Shown: positions 10,196 to 18,390, numbered from the stretch's first letter. The stretch: 57,534 nucleotides of DNA from Clostridia bacterium (GCA_017936745.1 JAGBEY010000003.1:1-57534), one strand, 5' to 3'. The notes: generated from the sequence alone by a model not told the origin. Made by a program: numbers and translations.

Positions 10196-10527
10196 CAAAA
10201 AGTGTTCATTTTTAGATTTTGTGGAACGATAGAACCCCATTTTCGAGGTTTTTAATATAAAACCATTACCTTGTCAGTTTTGAGGTTTGAAAACCGCATA
10301 AAATGGGCATTTTTCAACCTCTATTGCGTGACATTTTACCCAACAAATGAGAAAAAGCACATCACACTATAAATGTGATATGCTTAACTCTTTGCAACCC
10401 TTTGACAGACCGTCAATGCTTATACTGTTTTATTGAGGACTGCCATAGGGGGAATTTTTTTGATATTTGCAGCAATCTTTGGGGTAGATCAAAAATTCAT
10501 TGCATATTTATTTTTGATACGTGGTTT

Positions 10528-11046
10528 TTAGAAGCAATTGTAGCGTACCACATCCTCCATCGGACGGGTTTCTTCATGACGGGGGTTGGGAACACTGTCC
10601 TCCGAAGGATACCCCATTACCAGCAGTGCCACAGGCTCTAACTCTGCAGGAATGTTGAAATTTTCTCTCATTTTTTGAGGGTCAAAGCTCATCACCCAGC
10701 AGGAGCCAATTCCCATTTCCCATGCACCCAGCATAATATGCGTGGTGACAATGGAGCAATCCACGGGAGCGGAAATAGCACCGTCATAGCGGCGTGTCCA
10801 GCCCTCCTCCTTGTGGTAGCAAATCAGCATAGCCAAAGGTGCGTTAAAATGACTTTTCGTGCATTCCTTCAGCTTGGCGAGGGAAGCTTCTTCCTCTATC
10901 ACTAAAATTCTTTGCGGCTGAAAATTGCAGCCGGTGGGTGCTAAGTGAGCAAGCTCCAGCAGCTTGTCAATTTCCTCACGGGAAACTTTTTTTGGTTGAT
11001 AGCTTCTTACAGAATAGCGGCTTTTTGCCAGGTCGTAAAAATTCAT
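10528..11046 (-). CDS. nitroreductase family protein
   Basis: FMN-dependent oxidoreductase of 172 residues. The N-terminus has the family signature (FYDLAKSRYSVRSYQPKKVS), followed by LAHLAPTGCNFQPQRI, which contacts FMN phosphate. The C-terminal third (MGIGSCWVMSF, LLVMGYPSED) is also typical. AAAGGAG precedes ATG 11046. It lies 12 bases downstream of the PAP2 gene on the same strand, so the two form an operon. The physiological substrate cannot be told. Confidence 0.9.
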   Translation of the reverse strand: MNFYDLAKSRYSVRSYQPKKVSREEIDKLLELAHLAPTGCNFQPQRILVIEEEASLAKLKECTKSHFNAPLAMLICYHKEEGWTRRYDGAISAPVDCSIVTTHIMLGAWEMGIGSCWVMSFDPQKMRENFNIPAELEPVALLVMGYPSEDSVPNPRHEETRPMEDVVRYNCF

Positions 11047-11058
11047 AAAAATTCTCCT

Positions 11059-11928
11059 TTACCAATTGCATTTATTTAAGATAACGGGATAGCCCCCGAA
11101 AATTACCAGAACCAACAGAAAATAGCGGCAACTGTCCCAAACAAGGGAGAAGTGCAGACCGGAAAAGCTTATGGCAGAAAGCAGTGTCTTAAGCCCAAAC
11201 GCCAGCCCGACACCCACAAGCATCCGGAGCATTCTTCTCAAAACGGAAACATCTTCCCGAAATTGTCCGTATGCCTCCTCCAGTCTCACAGCAAGGAGGA
11301 AGCCGCCAAGCATTCCGTAGCATTTGAAAAAATCTTCAAATAAGGGATCCGGAAAGCATAAAAACCATATAAAAAACGGAGTAAACAGAAGAAACATTGC
11401 GGTGTATGCTCTGTTTTGATTGGAAAGCTGGTCCAAAATACGGTTTCCCACCAGGGAGATTCCGACTCCAAGACAAAGGGAGGCTGCTACATCGCTGAAA
11501 TAGTGTGCTCCCAGAAACATGCGGGAAACTCCAACCATAACCGAAAGGAATAGGGCAAGCCACATCCATTTTTTTTGTTCGGCACGGTCAGCAAGAGCCA
11601 CACTCCAGGTGGTAAAATTTTGTGTGTGACCGCTGGGAAAGGAATATCCTGTTGCACTTTCCGGACGGACACAGCTGACCTTTCCTTCTGCAAACGGGCG
11701 TGGAATCCGAAATGTATTCTTCAAAATTCCGTTGATGCCAAGAGAGGCGACTGCCAAAAATGCAATGCGGTGCGCCGTTTTTTTACTCCACAAAAAATAA
11801 AGAAAGGCAATTACAAAAATGAACACGGTGTCCTCTCCCAGCAGGGTGATGGTTTCCCAAAAACGGGTCCAAAAAGGGGTGCGGAGCTGTTCCAGCCATT
11901 GCAGCACTGTGATTTCACCCGAAAACAT
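11059..11928 (-). CDS. PAP2-family membrane phosphatase
   Basis: Integral membrane phosphatase of 289 residues with about six to eight helices. All three PAP2 motifs are present: KNTFRIPRPF (motif 1), YSFPSGHTQN (motif 2) and SRMFLGAHYFSDV (motif 3), so the His nucleophile and its partner are intact. The active site should face outside, with lipid phosphates or undecaprenyl pyrophosphate as likely substrates. AAAGGAGG precedes ATG 11928, and a sigma-A promoter lies at 11964-11992. The C-terminal 100 residues are additional membrane segments as in longer family members. Confidence 0.92.
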   Translation of the reverse strand: MFSGEITVLQWLEQLRTPFWTRFWETITLLGEDTVFIFVIAFLYFLWSKKTAHRIAFLAVASLGINGILKNTFRIPRPFAEGKVSCVRPESATGYSFPSGHTQNFTTWSVALADRAEQKKWMWLALFLSVMVGVSRMFLGAHYFSDVAASLCLGVGISLVGNRILDQLSNQNRAYTAMFLLFTPFFIWFLCFPDPLFEDFFKCYGMLGGFLLAVRLEEAYGQFREDVSVLRRMLRMLVGVGLAFGLKTLLSAISFSGLHFSLVWDSCRYFLLVLVIFGGYPVILNKCNW

Positions 11929-11963
11929 AGTTGTTCGCCTCCTTTTTTTGATGTTTAGCTCAT

Positions 11964-11992
11964 ATTATATCACGGTTTTTGAAAAAATGCAA
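11964..11992 (-). promoter_or_regulatory. promoter of the PAP2-nitroreductase operon
   Basis: On the minus strand TTGCAT (11987-11992) and TATAAT (11964-11969) are separated by 17 bases. Confidence 0.75.
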
Positions 11993-12000
11993 GTAATCCC

Positions 12001-12029
12001 TTTACATTCCCATAAAAATGTGGTATACT
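12001..12029 (+). promoter_or_regulatory. promoter of the NifX-like gene
   Basis: TTTACA at 12001-12006, 17 bases, TATACT at 12024-12029. It stands back to back with the PAP2 promoter. Confidence 0.7.
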
Positions 12030-12067
12030 AAACGTAATCAAACAACAAAGCGAAAGGATTGATTTTT

Positions 12068-12466
12068 ATGAAAATTGCAGTAACGTTTGAAAATGGTTCT
12101 GTGTTTCAGCACTTCGGTCATACCGGTGCATTTAAGATTTATGAAGTGAATGGAACGGAAGTGATTTCCATGGAGGTGGTTTCCACCCAGGGCAGCGGTC
12201 ACGGAGCATTGGCACGTCTGCTTCAGAATTTGGGAGTTGATGTGTTGATTTGCGGCGGCATCGGCGGCGGTGCACAAACGGCTCTGAAAGAAGCCGGAAT
12301 CCAGCTTTACGGCGGTGTCAGCGGAGATGCAGACGCAGCAGTATCCGCTTATTTGAAAGGGGAACTTACCTTTAACCCCAATGTAACGTGCAACCATCAC
12401 GACCATCAGCATGGAGAAGGGCACACCTGTGGTGACCACGGCTGCGGCAGCCACAGCTGTCACTAA
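12068..12466 (+). CDS. NifX/NifB-type (dinitrogenase FeMo cofactor) domain protein with metal-binding tail
   Basis: Small cytosolic protein of 132 residues. Residues 1-105 have the NifX/NifY fold signature (MKIAVTFENGSVFQHFGHTG, then GHGALARLLQNLGVDVLICG and GGIGGGAQTALKEAG). The last 24 residues are extremely rich in histidine and cysteine (HHDHQHGEGH, CGDHGCGSHSCH), which should bind metal. No nitrogenase genes are nearby, so a general metal or iron-sulfur role is likelier than nitrogen fixation. ATG 12068 is favoured over TTG 12059, with AAAGGA upstream. Confidence 0.85.
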   Translation: MKIAVTFENGSVFQHFGHTGAFKIYEVNGTEVISMEVVSTQGSGHGALARLLQNLGVDVLICGGIGGGAQTALKEAGIQLYGGVSGDADAAVSAYLKGELTFNPNVTCNHHDHQHGEGHTCGDHGCGSHSCH

Positions 12467-12476
12467 ATCGAAACAG

Positions 12477-12527
12477 AAAACCTCTTAAATCGGGAGAAAA
12501 CATCCTTTTTTAAGAGGTTTTTTATTT
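12477..12527 (+). terminator. terminator after the NifX-like gene
   Basis: AAAACCTCTTAAA pairs with TTTAAGAGGTTTT around a 19-base loop, followed by T-rich sequence. Confidence 0.7.
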
Positions 12528-12539
12528 TAAACAATCCTC

Positions 12540-12617
12540 CTATTTAGAAAAAAATCTAAATAGTGGTTGACAAATGAGAATTGATGTGTTATTATCTATT
12601 TAGAAAAACATCGAAAC
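12540..12617 (+). promoter_or_regulatory. promoter and operator of the SdpR-type operon
   Basis: TTGACA (12567-12572), 17 bases and TATTAT (12590-12595) form the promoter. CTATTTAGA-TCTAAATAG at 12540-12563 is a perfect palindrome with nine-base arms just upstream, and CTATTTAGAAAAACATCGAAAC (12596-12617) repeats the left arm over the start site. The two sites bracketing the promoter suggest autorepression by the ArsR-type product encoded next. Confidence 0.7.
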
Positions 12618-12634
12618 AGATTGGAGGAGCACCT

Positions 12635-12913
12635 ATGGGAATGAATGAAACCTTAAAAGCAATTTCTGACCCGGTTCGCCGGGATATTATGAATCTGCTA
12701 AAAGGCGGCAAAAAATCTGCCGGGGAAATCGGGGAGCATTTTCAGCTTACCGGGGCAACAGTGTCCTACCACCTATCCAAGCTGAAAGCGGCAGATCTGA
12801 TTGCGGAGGAAAGGTATAAGAATTTTATCTATTATCAGCTTAACACCTCTGTTTTTGAGGAAGTGCTCAGCTGGATTTACACCTTAGGAGGAATACGAAA
12901 TGAAAATGATTAA
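12635..12913 (+). CDS. ArsR/SdpR-family autorepressor
   Basis: Winged-helix repressor of 92 residues. Its recognition region (SAGEIGEHFQLTGATVSYHLSKLKAADLI) is typical of the ArsR family and the overall length fits the SdpR branch. No metal-binding cysteine pair is seen, which fits SdpR rather than metal sensors. ATG 12635 follows GGAGG; upstream in-frame ATGs lie inside the promoter. It overlaps the SdpI-like gene by 14 bases, the same order as Bacillus sdpR-sdpI, in which the repressor is controlled by the immunity protein. The palindrome at 12540-12563 is its likely operator. Confidence 0.85.
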   Translation: MGMNETLKAISDPVRRDIMNLLKGGKKSAGEIGEHFQLTGATVSYHLSKLKAADLIAEERYKNFIYYQLNTSVFEEVLSWIYTLGGIRNEND

Positions 12914-13520
12914 GTGGAAGATTTTCTTAATTACTGCATTGGTTTGTCTTTTGCCCATGTTGTTGGGGATTTCCCTGTGGGACAGATTGCCTGAAACTAT
13001 GGCAATTCACTTTAATGTTTACGGAGAACCCGATGGCTTTGCTACGAGAGGCTTTACCGTGTTTGGCTTGCCTTTTATAATGGTGGTATTACAGTTTATT
13101 TGCTGTATCATTTTCGACTTAAATGCTAAAACAAAAGGGGAACGGAAAAAGTTTGAAAGGGTAACCAAATGGATTATTCCCGTGATGACTATGGTGCTTC
13201 AGATTGCAATCTTAGGCTATGGCTTGGGATGGCAGCTGGATATGAGAACCGTTGCGGCACTTGTGGTAGGCGGTATTCTTTTAACAGTGGGCAACTATCT
13301 TCCAAAATTTGACGATATTAAGCATTATGATTTAGATACCGAAAAAGCAAGAAAAATTAACCGTTTTATCGGCTTTGAAACCGTCATTATGGGACTTCTT
13401 TTTCTGATTAGTGTTTTGTTACCGCCAATGGCTACCCTTGTGTGCATACTGCTTTTGATTCCCTATGCATTGATTGGCGTAATTTATGGCATTGTTGTGG
13501 GAAAATCTAAAGATGTTTGA
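12900..13520 (+). CDS. SdpI/DUF1648-family membrane protein
   Basis: Membrane protein of 206 residues with about six helices. The DUF1648 signature LPETMAIHFNVYGEPDGFA lies at about 28-46, followed by a helix with FGLPFIMV. In Bacillus, SdpI gives immunity to the SdpC toxin and sequesters SdpR at the membrane. No SdpC-like toxin is in view, so a broader envelope-stress role is possible. It overlaps the repressor gene and is followed almost at once by the YgjP gene. Confidence 0.82.
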   Translation: MKMIKWKIFLITALVCLLPMLLGISLWDRLPETMAIHFNVYGEPDGFATRGFTVFGLPFIMVVLQFICCIIFDLNAKTKGERKKFERVTKWIIPVMTMVLQIAILGYGLGWQLDMRTVAALVVGGILLTVGNYLPKFDDIKHYDLDTEKARKINRFIGFETVIMGLLFLISVLLPPMATLVCILLLIPYALIGVIYGIVVGKSKDV

Positions 13521-13528
13521 GGCTTTTT

Positions 13529-14080
13529 ATGAAAAAGACACTTTTGCTACAAGACGGAACCTCCATTTCTTATGAAATAAGAGTAAAACCGGTAAAAAAT
13601 CTGAATCTGCATCTGGAAAACGACGGAACGGTATGGGTGTCGGCAAATCAGCGGCATTTGGAAAAGGAAATTGAAGAATTTGTATGCTCTAAGACAGGCT
13701 GGATTACAAGGCATCTTGCCGGGATAAAAATGAGGACGCCCCCCACCCGTTATTTTTCGGAGGAAGCACTGGCAGAAACCGTTCGGCTTTATTGCGACAA
13801 GCTGTTTCCCTATTACGAAACGAAAGGAATATCTTACCCCAAAATCAAATTCCGGAAAATGACTTCTCAATGGGGAAACTGCCGGCCAAAGCAAGGGATT
13901 CTCACATTTAATAAAAACCTTTGCTTTGTGTCCAAGGAGTGTGTTTGGTATGTGGTGTGCCACGAATGGACTCATTTTTTAGTTCCCAATCATTCCGAAG
14001 CCTTTTATCGGGAGCTTGAAAAAATCTGTGCAGATTATCAGGAGATACGAAAACAGTTAAAAGGAGTGTATATCCAATGA
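13529..14080 (+). CDS. YgjP-like zinc metalloprotease
   Basis: DUF45/YgjP-type peptidase of about 183 residues. Zinc site: HEWTH at 145-149 with a third ligand in PNHSEAF (His155). The stretch WGNCRPKQGILTFNKNL is the family hallmark. ATG 13529 is preferred over TTG 13517 because GAGG lies between them. It is cytosolic, with no signal peptide. It overlaps the TIGR04076-like gene by four bases and belongs to the sdpR-led operon. The target is unknown. Confidence 0.85.
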   Translation: MKKTLLLQDGTSISYEIRVKPVKNLNLHLENDGTVWVSANQRHLEKEIEEFVCSKTGWITRHLAGIKMRTPPTRYFSEEALAETVRLYCDKLFPYYETKGISYPKIKFRKMTSQWGNCRPKQGILTFNKNLCFVSKECVWYVVCHEWTHFLVPNHSEAFYRELEKICADYQEIRKQLKGVYIQ

Positions 14081-14385
14081 ACATAAAAATTACCGTGATG
14101 CGAAAAAGCGAATATCCCGATTTGATGAAACAATATGAAAACCCGATTGCTCACACCTGCGACGTGGTGGTGGGGCAGGAGTTTATCAGCATTGACGGAG
14201 AACAGCCTGTGGGATTATGTGGGAGTGCGTGGGAAAGCATGGAATATTTTGTGAAAGAGCTGGCAAAAGGCGGTCAAAATTTTTACGATGGCTGGATGAA
14301 AAATCCAAGGTCTGCCATGATTTCCTGCAATGACGGATTTCGTCCTGTGAGCTTTTATATTGAGGTAATGGAGGAAAAGGAGTAA
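14077..14385 (+). CDS. TIGR04076-family small protein
   Basis: Cytosolic protein of 102 residues. I recognise the general layout of the TIGR04076 family: ITVMRKSEY at the start, HTCDVVVGQEF, CGSAWESM and MISCNDGFRPVSFYIEV at the end. Several cysteines are spaced through the protein. It starts inside the last codons of the protease gene (ATGA overlap) and is followed after three bases by the deformylase gene. Function unknown. Confidence 0.7.
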   Translation: MNIKITVMRKSEYPDLMKQYENPIAHTCDVVVGQEFISIDGEQPVGLCGSAWESMEYFVKELAKGGQNFYDGWMKNPRSAMISCNDGFRPVSFYIEVMEEKE

Positions 14386-14388
14386 GCC

Positions 14389-14802
14389 ATGATACGAGAA
14401 TTGATGCACGACCCTCTCTTTTTGGCAAAGCCCTCCGAGGCTGCAGCCGTGGATGATTTGCAGATTGCAAAAGATTTGGAGGACACATTAACCGCCCATT
14501 CAGAGGAATGTGTGGGAATGGCGGCAAATATGATTGGAGAATCCAAACGGATTATCTGCTTTTTGGATGGATTGGGATACACCACGATGCTGAACCCAAA
14601 AATTATAAAAAAAGAGGGGATATTTGAAACCGAAGAGGGGTGTCTGTCTCTTTTGGGTGGGCCAAGAAAGACAAAACGCTACAAAAAAATTAAGGTGCAA
14701 TATCAGACCAAAGAATTCAAAACAAAAATTCAGACCTTTTCCGGCTGGACAGCACAGATTATCCAGCACGAAATCGACCATATAAACGGCATTCTGATAT
14801 AA
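14389..14802 (+). CDS. small divergent peptide deformylase
   Basis: Deformylase-family protein of 137 residues, shorter than housekeeping Def (about 150-190). The metal motifs EEGCLSL (82-88) and QHEIDH (126-131) are intact, so iron or zinc binding and the catalytic glutamate are preserved. Motif 1 reads CVGMAANMIG (41-50), with methionine at 48 where classical enzymes have the oxyanion glutamine. Short Gln-less paralogues of this type are common in Firmicutes beside a normal Def. It is the last gene of the sdpR operon. Whether it removes formyl groups from ordinary nascent chains is uncertain. Confidence 0.82.
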   Translation: MIRELMHDPLFLAKPSEAAAVDDLQIAKDLEDTLTAHSEECVGMAANMIGESKRIICFLDGLGYTTMLNPKIIKKEGIFETEEGCLSLLGGPRKTKRYKKIKVQYQTKEFKTKIQTFSGWTAQIIQHEIDHINGILI

Positions 14803-14814
14803 AAAGTGTAGTTC

Positions 14815-14906
14815 AGATTTATTATTATATTTGGTATTCCCGTTGCAATGATTCAAATGTTCAAAAATGCACAAAAAAGGAAACAGAAACTAAAATTGGC
14901 ATAATT
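14815..14906 (+). pseudogene. possible degenerate membrane-protein fragment
   Basis: A frame without a start reads IIIFGIPVAMIQMFKNAQ followed by KRKQKLKLA and a stop, i.e. one hydrophobic helix and a basic tail, as at the end of a membrane protein. A stop codon lies just upstream. This may be chance. Confidence 0.25.
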
Positions 14907-14962
14907 TGCGATACCGAAGGTATCCCCGATTTAAAACATATATAATTATCGTTGTTCTCTAC

Positions 14963-14998
14963 AATGAGATTCCTCGGGAATCCCTCGGAATGACAGCA
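14963..14998. repeat. short palindromic dispersed element
   Basis: CTACAATGAGATTCCTCGGG and ATCCCTCGGAATGACA carry the nested palindrome CCTCGGGAATCCCTCGG typical of a short repeat scattered in many Clostridia genomes. It is non-coding. Confidence 0.5.
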
Positions 14999-15014
14999 AG
15001 ATTTTCACACCGTA

Positions 15015-15055
15015 GGGGAGTGCAAAAACATTTTGTTTTTTGCACTCCCCTTTTA
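15015..15055 (+). terminator. strong intrinsic terminator
   Basis: GGGGAGTGCAAAAA and TTTTTGCACTCCCC form a long stem followed by TTTT. It ends read-through from the sdpR operon just ahead of the promoter at 15056. Confidence 0.8.
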
Positions 15056-15084
15056 TTGACATTTTTTTCTTACTTTGTTATAAT
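15056..15084 (+). promoter_or_regulatory. intact promoter ahead of a gene remnant
   Basis: TTGACA (15056-15061), 17 bases, TATAAT (15079-15084): a full consensus promoter in front of a truncated gene. Confidence 0.75.
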
Positions 15085-15108
15085 AGGAAAGGAAAACAGG
15101 GAGATTTT

Positions 15109-15225
15109 ATGGTGAAAGCATATTGCGGATACATAAAAGACAGTTCACTTTTAAAATCCTCTGCCTCCGGCGGACTTGCCACAGCGATGGCACTGGAAGT
15201 GATTCGCTGCGGACTAAAAAGGCAG
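15109..15225 (+). pseudogene. truncated FrhB/FdhB-type (F420 hydrogenase beta-like) gene
   Basis: ATG 15109 opens VKAYCGYIKDSSLLKSSASG and continues GLATAMALEVIRCG, the N-terminal signature of coenzyme F420 hydrogenase/dehydrogenase beta-subunit family proteins, which are often found with exopolysaccharide genes. Normal family members have 350 or more residues; here similarity stops after about 37 residues and the frame ends at 15261. The promoter and ribosome binding site are preserved. The remainder appears deleted, with the histidinol-phosphatase-like gene following. Confidence 0.55.
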
Positions 15226-15338
15226 TTGTTATACATTTTTTTGGCTTCCAAGGCAGAGTGAAACGTTTGTTCTAAAAATCTTTCCTGCAATCTGTGAGAA
15301 AGTTGAAAAACCGATAATTTCAGAAAGGATTGTATCCG

Positions 15339-16142
15339 ATGATTAGTAATTTTCATACCCATACCACCTTGTGTGACGGGAAAAGCTCCCCTGAGGAAAT
15401 GGTGCTTTCCGCCATCGAAAAAGGATTTTCGTCTCTGGGCTTTTCAGGGCATGCCATTACCGACTTTGATAGAAGCTACTGTTTAAAGGACATTGACAGT
15501 TATATTGATACTATCACCGCATTAAAAGAAAAATATAAAAAAGAAATAGAAGTTTATGTGGGCATCGAGGAGGATGCTTACCAGTGGACCGACCGCAGTA
15601 AATTTGACTATCTTCTTGGCTCTTCTCACTATCTGAAGGTAGATGGCATCTATCATCAGCTGGACTGCGGAGCAGACAAGCTGCAAACGTGTCTGGATGC
15701 CTTTTCGGGGAATCCTCTGGCTTTGGCAGAAGCCTATTTTCAGCAATTCACCGCCTACATCAAGGAAAGAAAGCCGGATATCGTGGGACATTTTGACTTA
15801 ATTACCAAGTATGAGGAATCTCAGACTGGCTGGTTTCTGTCAAATCCGCAGTATCACAAGCTTGCAGAAAAATATCTGGCTCTTGCCGCAGAAAACGATG
15901 TGATTTTTGAGGTGAACACAGGGGGGATCGCACGTGGAATCCGTAGCACCCCTTACCCTTATGAAAATCTGCTTTATCTTTTGAAAAAAGAAAATGCAAA
16001 AATTATAATCAATTCCGACAGCCACCATATGGACACGGTAGATTGTTGGTTTGCGGAAGCAAGAAACTATTTAAAGGATATCGGCTTCCAATTTATTTAC
16101 ACGTTATACCATAATGAATTTCAAAAAGTATCTTTGGTATAG
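15339..16142 (+). CDS. PHP-family histidinol-phosphatase-like protein
   Basis: Phosphatase of 267 residues in the PHP superfamily. ISNFHTHTTLCDGKSSPEEM gives the first histidines, FSGHAITDFD and GIEEDAY further ligands, LGSSHYL and VGHFDLI the core, and INSDSHHMDTV the C-terminal metal site. This fits the HisJ/HisK type (L-histidinol phosphate to histidinol). No other his genes are nearby, so another small phosphoester is possible. ATG 15339 has AAAGGA ten bases upstream. Confidence 0.82.
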   Translation: MISNFHTHTTLCDGKSSPEEMVLSAIEKGFSSLGFSGHAITDFDRSYCLKDIDSYIDTITALKEKYKKEIEVYVGIEEDAYQWTDRSKFDYLLGSSHYLKVDGIYHQLDCGADKLQTCLDAFSGNPLALAEAYFQQFTAYIKERKPDIVGHFDLITKYEESQTGWFLSNPQYHKLAEKYLALAAENDVIFEVNTGGIARGIRSTPYPYENLLYLLKKENAKIIINSDSHHMDTVDCWFAEARNYLKDIGFQFIYTLYHNEFQKVSLV

Positions 16143-16259
16143 TGTTCTGTATCATTTTTGAGCGGGAAGTTCCGATAAAAAATCACCTTTTTTGGGGAAG
16201 CTTCGCTTCGCTCTGAGGGACAGCATACAAAAACATTTTATTTCTGGAGGATTGAAACA

Positions 16260-17519
16260 ATGGATTTACAAGCAATCTGTGCCCTGATTGACCAGCATCA
16301 GGACGAGTTATACAAAATGGTCTCCGACCTTGTGAAAATCAATTCCGAAAATTACGGAAACGGCGGTAACGAGGAAGAATGTGCCCGTTATGTGCACAAG
16401 CTTTGTCAGGAGGCGGGCTTTGAAAGCGACCTGTACTCCCCACTTTCTATTGAAGGATTTTCCCAGCATCCCGACTATCTGCCCGGAAGAAACTTAGAAA
16501 ACCGATATAACGTAACCGCTACCTGGAAAGGGGAAACAGACGAAAACGAAGTAATGCTGATGGCACACACCGACACCGTGGTGTTTGGCGACCTTGCCAA
16601 TTGGGAACGGCACCCCCTCTCCGGTGACATCGAAAACGGCAACATCTACGGCAGAGGCGCAACTGATGATAAATACGGCATTGCCCTTTCCATCTTTTTA
16701 ATGAAGCTGATGAAGGATGCCAGCTTTACTCCCAAGAAAAACCTGTTGTTTTCTGCTTATTCCGACGAGGAGCTGGGCGGCTCTCACGGTGCAATGGCAG
16801 CTGTGATGAAATATCCCACCAAACGGCTGGTGAATATTGACGGTGGTGCAGAAGCACTGGTTCACTGTGCATCAGGCGGACAGGTGGTGGTTTACCGTTT
16901 CCACACAAAAGACACGGTAGACAGTGCAGAACCCACTGCAATGGGATTCCCCATCGTGATGGAGGAAATGAAAAAATTCGGCGAAAGAAGAAGAACCGAG
17001 CTGGAAAATAATCCCTACTATGCCGGAACCTTTGTTCCGGCAACCTCTCTGCGGTATAACGAAATCCGTGCCGGAAACAACGATGCCGACAAGGATATCG
17101 GCGAACTGAAATTCACCTTTTATACCGATAAAACCAAAGACGAAATTTATGAAGAATTTCGTGAGCTGGAGCAGTCTATTGCAGAAAAACTTGCACCCTT
17201 GGGATTGGTTGGAGACGGCTTTATTCCCGATTCCCGCTTCTTCCACTATGGGGTTTGTCCTCCCGACTGTGAAGACGTAAAGCTGATGGTAGAAGCTGCA
17301 AAAGAAGCGGTTGGTATGGATATGCAGGTGTGTGCCGGATGCTTGTCTGATATGTCGGTGCTTATCAAATACGGCAGCGAAACCACCATGACAATCGGTG
17401 CCTGCAGAATGTTCCACGAGGTAGGTGGTGCACATCAGCCCAACGAATTTATCGAATGTAAAAAGCTTCTGGATTTAACCAAATCCGTTGCTGCATATCT
17501 CTTAAAAGTTTTAGGATAG
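16260..17519 (+). CDS. M20-family metallopeptidase
   Basis: Cytosolic dinuclear zinc peptidase/deacylase of 419 residues (ArgE/DapE/Sapep group). The first zinc site is MLMAHTDTVVFGD, the bridging aspartate lies in GRGATDDKYG, the general base and ligand in SAYSDEELGGSHG, and a C-terminal metal ligand in ACRMFHEVGGAHQP. GGAGG precedes ATG 16260. The Nif3 gene follows 12 bases later, so both are co-transcribed. Substrate not assignable. Confidence 0.9.
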   Translation: MDLQAICALIDQHQDELYKMVSDLVKINSENYGNGGNEEECARYVHKLCQEAGFESDLYSPLSIEGFSQHPDYLPGRNLENRYNVTATWKGETDENEVMLMAHTDTVVFGDLANWERHPLSGDIENGNIYGRGATDDKYGIALSIFLMKLMKDASFTPKKNLLFSAYSDEELGGSHGAMAAVMKYPTKRLVNIDGGAEALVHCASGGQVVVYRFHTKDTVDSAEPTAMGFPIVMEEMKKFGERRRTELENNPYYAGTFVPATSLRYNEIRAGNNDADKDIGELKFTFYTDKTKDEIYEEFRELEQSIAEKLAPLGLVGDGFIPDSRFFHYGVCPPDCEDVKLMVEAAKEAVGMDMQVCAGCLSDMSVLIKYGSETTMTIGACRMFHEVGGAHQPNEFIECKKLLDLTKSVAAYLLKVLG

Positions 17520-17531
17520 GAGAACATCTTT

Positions 17532-18323
17532 ATGAAAGCAAATGAAATTATGGAACGGCTGTTCAGCCTTTCGTTAGACCGGGAATTTAACCCCAATGGT
17601 GATTGCTGTAAAGCAGGAGACCCCGAAAAAGAGGTGAAAAAGGTTGCCGTTACCACCTTTCCCTCTACCGACACCATCAAAGTTGCGGCAGCATGGGGTG
17701 CAGATATGCTTTTAGTCCACGAACCCCTTTATTATGACCATCTGGATGCCTACAGCACCAAAAAACTGCAAAGTGAGAAACGGGAGCTGATTGAGCAGAG
17801 CGGGATGACCATTTACCGTTTCCACGACCATCCTCATGCTTGTGCCGAGGATTTGATTGCCGTTGGTATGGTGAAGAAAATGGCGTTTGACGGTAAGGTG
17901 GAATATATCACCCCCGGCGTGAATACCCGTATTACCCTGAACAAACCGATGACTGCCGTGCAAGTAGCAAAACAGCTTGAGAAAAACTTAAATCTCAGCC
18001 ACATTCGTATTTGCGGTGCAAGAGACCTTCCTGCAACAGTGATTACGGGAATGTTCGGTGCTCCTGACGGTGTATTGGATTTGCTTCAGAGTGAGGACAC
18101 TCAGGTTATCATTGTTGGCGAAACCTGCGAATGGATGATGGCAGAATATGCCAGAGATGCCGGCTTGATGGGCCACAATAAAACCCTCCTTATCTTAGGG
18201 CACGCAGGAAGTGAAGAAGCCGGAATGGTTTACATATCGGAGCTGGTGAGTGAAATGATGCCCGAGCTGGAGGTGAAATATATTCCTTGCGGTGAGGTTT
18301 ACACTTATACCGACAGCGAATAA
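17532..18323 (+). CDS. Nif3-like dinuclear metal-centre protein
   Basis: Member of the Nif3/YqfO/GTP cyclohydrolase I type 2 family, 263 residues. Key stretches: ADMLLVHEPLYYDH (metal ligands; most members have HHP where this has HEP), YRFHDHPHAC and LILGHAGSEEAGM near the C-terminus. The family forms hexameric toroids; its cellular role is unsettled. It lacks the PII-like insert of the Bacillus protein. It overlaps no gene and follows the M20 peptidase by 12 bases. Confidence 0.85.
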   Translation: MKANEIMERLFSLSLDREFNPNGDCCKAGDPEKEVKKVAVTTFPSTDTIKVAAAWGADMLLVHEPLYYDHLDAYSTKKLQSEKRELIEQSGMTIYRFHDHPHACAEDLIAVGMVKKMAFDGKVEYITPGVNTRITLNKPMTAVQVAKQLEKNLNLSHIRICGARDLPATVITGMFGAPDGVLDLLQSEDTQVIIVGETCEWMMAEYARDAGLMGHNKTLLILGHAGSEEAGMVYISELVSEMMPELEVKYIPCGEVYTYTDSE

Positions 18324-18361
18324 TCGGGACATGATTTGTCAATTTTTTTCCTTTCTTTCCC

Positions 18362-18390
18362 TTGACGAATAAAAGAAATAGGTATATAAT
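18362..18390 (+). promoter_or_regulatory. promoter of the HpcH aldolase gene
   Basis: TTGACG (18362-18367), 17 bases, TATAAT (18385-18390). Confidence 0.75.

Noticed and set aside
10375..10641. Plus-strand frame of 88 codons near the right element end
   Set aside because: It lacks a ribosome binding site, crosses the terminal inverted repeat and overlaps the nitroreductase gene.
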